From the NCBI RefSeq assembly GCF_950295315.1, contig NC_080185.1, forward strand, positions 47,473,237-47,537,236: 64,000 bases of DNA. Reading direction: 5' to 3'. The notes beneath the pieces were generated by a model, which worked only from the letters and a program-made list of their open reading frames with translations, did not search any database and was not told where the DNA came from. Source of the DNA: Erinaceus europaeus (Eukaryota; Chordata; Mammalia; Eulipotyphla; Erinaceidae). The translations under genes were made by a program, and so were the position numbers. This document shows, one piece after another, positions 62,633-64,000 of the stretch (its first letter is position 1; every line of letters starts with the position of its first letter).

Positions 62633-64000
62633 ATATACTTTTTATCTGACCATTTTTAGTTGTGCAGCAGCTTAACATGTTTAAAATAGTATAGTTATAC
62701 TACCATACATACTTAAGCTTTGTGTTTTTTTTTAATCAATTGGTAATTTAATTTAATAGTACTTAGAAGAGCTTCAGAAAACTTTAATTCTAGGAAATGA
62801 AATCACACAGTGAGTGTTTTCTGAATTCTGAGCTAGATAGATGTTTAGGTTTTCAACTACCCCTTTATATTTTATACGCATCTTAATTCTGCCTGTCTCA
62901 ATATCAAATTAGTTACCAAAACATACAATTTATTTTTAACCATTCAGCTCTGTCTGTTGATGTTCATAGGAGTCAGACCTGGAATCTCTTGTATACAGTT
63001 TCCATGTGCTATTCCTTTACTTTCTGCTCAGCTAAAGACTACTATTTTTTGATACTAAAATATTTTGAGTATGTTCTCTACCTGCATTTCTGCACTAGCA
63101 TAGCCCCTAATCAGTTCTGGGATGCTATGCTATGGTTTTCTTACTCTTCTCCCTTTCTCCTGTTTACTTCTCTCCCTGTAGCTAGAAAGATTGCTTCAAT
63201 GAACACAGATATAATCAGGTCATTCCTTTGCTTCTTTGTCTCCCCAACATGTAGAAGGTAAATTCTAGGTCTTTCATCAAGTCCATACTTACCATATCAG
63301 TCTCAACTCTGAGCTCCTCACTGAATTTTCCTGCATTAATTAATTAATTAAATGCTTAAGGGTTTTCTGTATTTTTTTCTACTGTTTATTGATTCTATGC
63401 CTTTGTCTTTATTTTCCTCTTGTTTTGGAATGTTGTTCCTTTCCTTATTTTTCATGGTAAATGGCCTAGTCAATTTTTCACTTTCTCAGAAAAATTGCTT
63501 TCTCCAATTATCACCACCATTTCCTTAAATGTTGCTTATCTGTACATTGCTGTCATTGCTCTGAGAAAGTTCTATTATTTGCATAAATGAACCCGTTTTT
63601 TCCCTTAGACTGAAAAATATTTGAATCGTTGATCTTTTACTAAACATCAATATTCTCAATATCCGGCATTGTCTGATAGTGAGTAACCATTTATTGAATG
63701 GTGAACAAATGTCCTGTATAGTGTGAAGATTCAAAGTTAAACGTTAAGATTTTTTATATTTGGTTGGTAGTGTTGAGGTATACAAACTACCTAACATTAT
63801 TTTCTATAATAAAATTGTTTGTAGGTTTATATTAGATATGCAAAATGTTCTGAGTAAATGTTCTTGTTTGATGTGGTAGAATTTTTGCTTGCCTTTATAT
63901 CCCTTTCTTAGTTATAACATATTTTGCCAGTTTCTATCAGGGAATTAATGGATGGGTCTTTTCAAATACATAAAGGTTTTTCATTTATGATATTTTAAAG
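62633..64000. other. LRCH2: Intron, no recognisable repeat
   Basis: About 1.4 kb of AT-rich intronic sequence to the window edge. There is a short TTAATTAATTAATTAA run at 63334. No exon is recognised. Confidence 0.55.

Noticed and set aside
1..64000. CRISPR arrays, operons, phage or plasmid systems
   Set aside because: All evidence points to mammalian nuclear DNA: spliced exons, L1, SINEs and ERVs. No regularly spaced repeats with unique spacers are seen.

Overview
The window is intronic and exonic DNA of a eutherian mammal. It carries twelve consecutive internal exons, all on the plus strand, of one gene that I identify as LRCH2 (leucine-rich repeats and calponin homology domain containing 2). 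The exons encode the end of the leucine-rich repeat array and the long acidic/low-complexity linker. The first exons and the C-terminal calponin-homology exons lie outside the window. All twelve exons have AG/GT borders and compatible phases, so the gene looks intact here. LRCH2 is X-linked in human, so an X-chromosomal origin is a reasonable inference.

The repeats suggest the species. The window is full of tRNA-derived SINEs with a CTGCAGGTGGGGA-type core, and of L1 elements with a very long 3' UTR. I recognise this combination from hedgehogs (Erinaceus or a close relative). That assignment is from memory and has not been searched.

Layout: 1-3343, upstream intron built of L1/HAL1-type 3' UTR sequence. 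3344-3666, two LRR exons separated by an 80-bp intron. 3667-16786, intron with an old class I endogenous retrovirus remnant, a Tc1/mariner-like MITE, a near-complete but internally deleted old L1, and SINEs. 16787-16920, exon. 16921-26816, intron with L1 fragments and a half-L1 (HAL1-like) element at 20058-23920. 26817-29800, four exons among older L1 pieces, one of them 5'-inverted. 29801-41948, intron with a full-length young-subfamily L1 (30809-38212, perfect 17-bp target-site duplication) nested inside an older L1. 41949-47505, four exons. 47506-61972, intron with a recently inserted, pol-less betaretrovirus-like LTR element (47555-53243, LTRs differing at 2 of 388 positions) and several L1 3' UTR copies. 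61973-62017, one 45-bp exon, followed by intron to the end.

Most of the longer open frames come from L1 ORF1, ORF2 and the L1 3' UTR and lie on the minus strand, antisense to the gene. This is the expected outcome of selection against sense-oriented L1 and LTR insertions in introns. I saw no bacterial-type genes, CRISPR arrays, functional tRNA genes or rRNA genes.

The two most interesting items are the young non-autonomous LTR element, whose capsid-pol part is replaced by AT-rich non-coding DNA, and the hedgehog L1/HAL1 lineage that shares a long 3' UTR carrying recurrent open frames.
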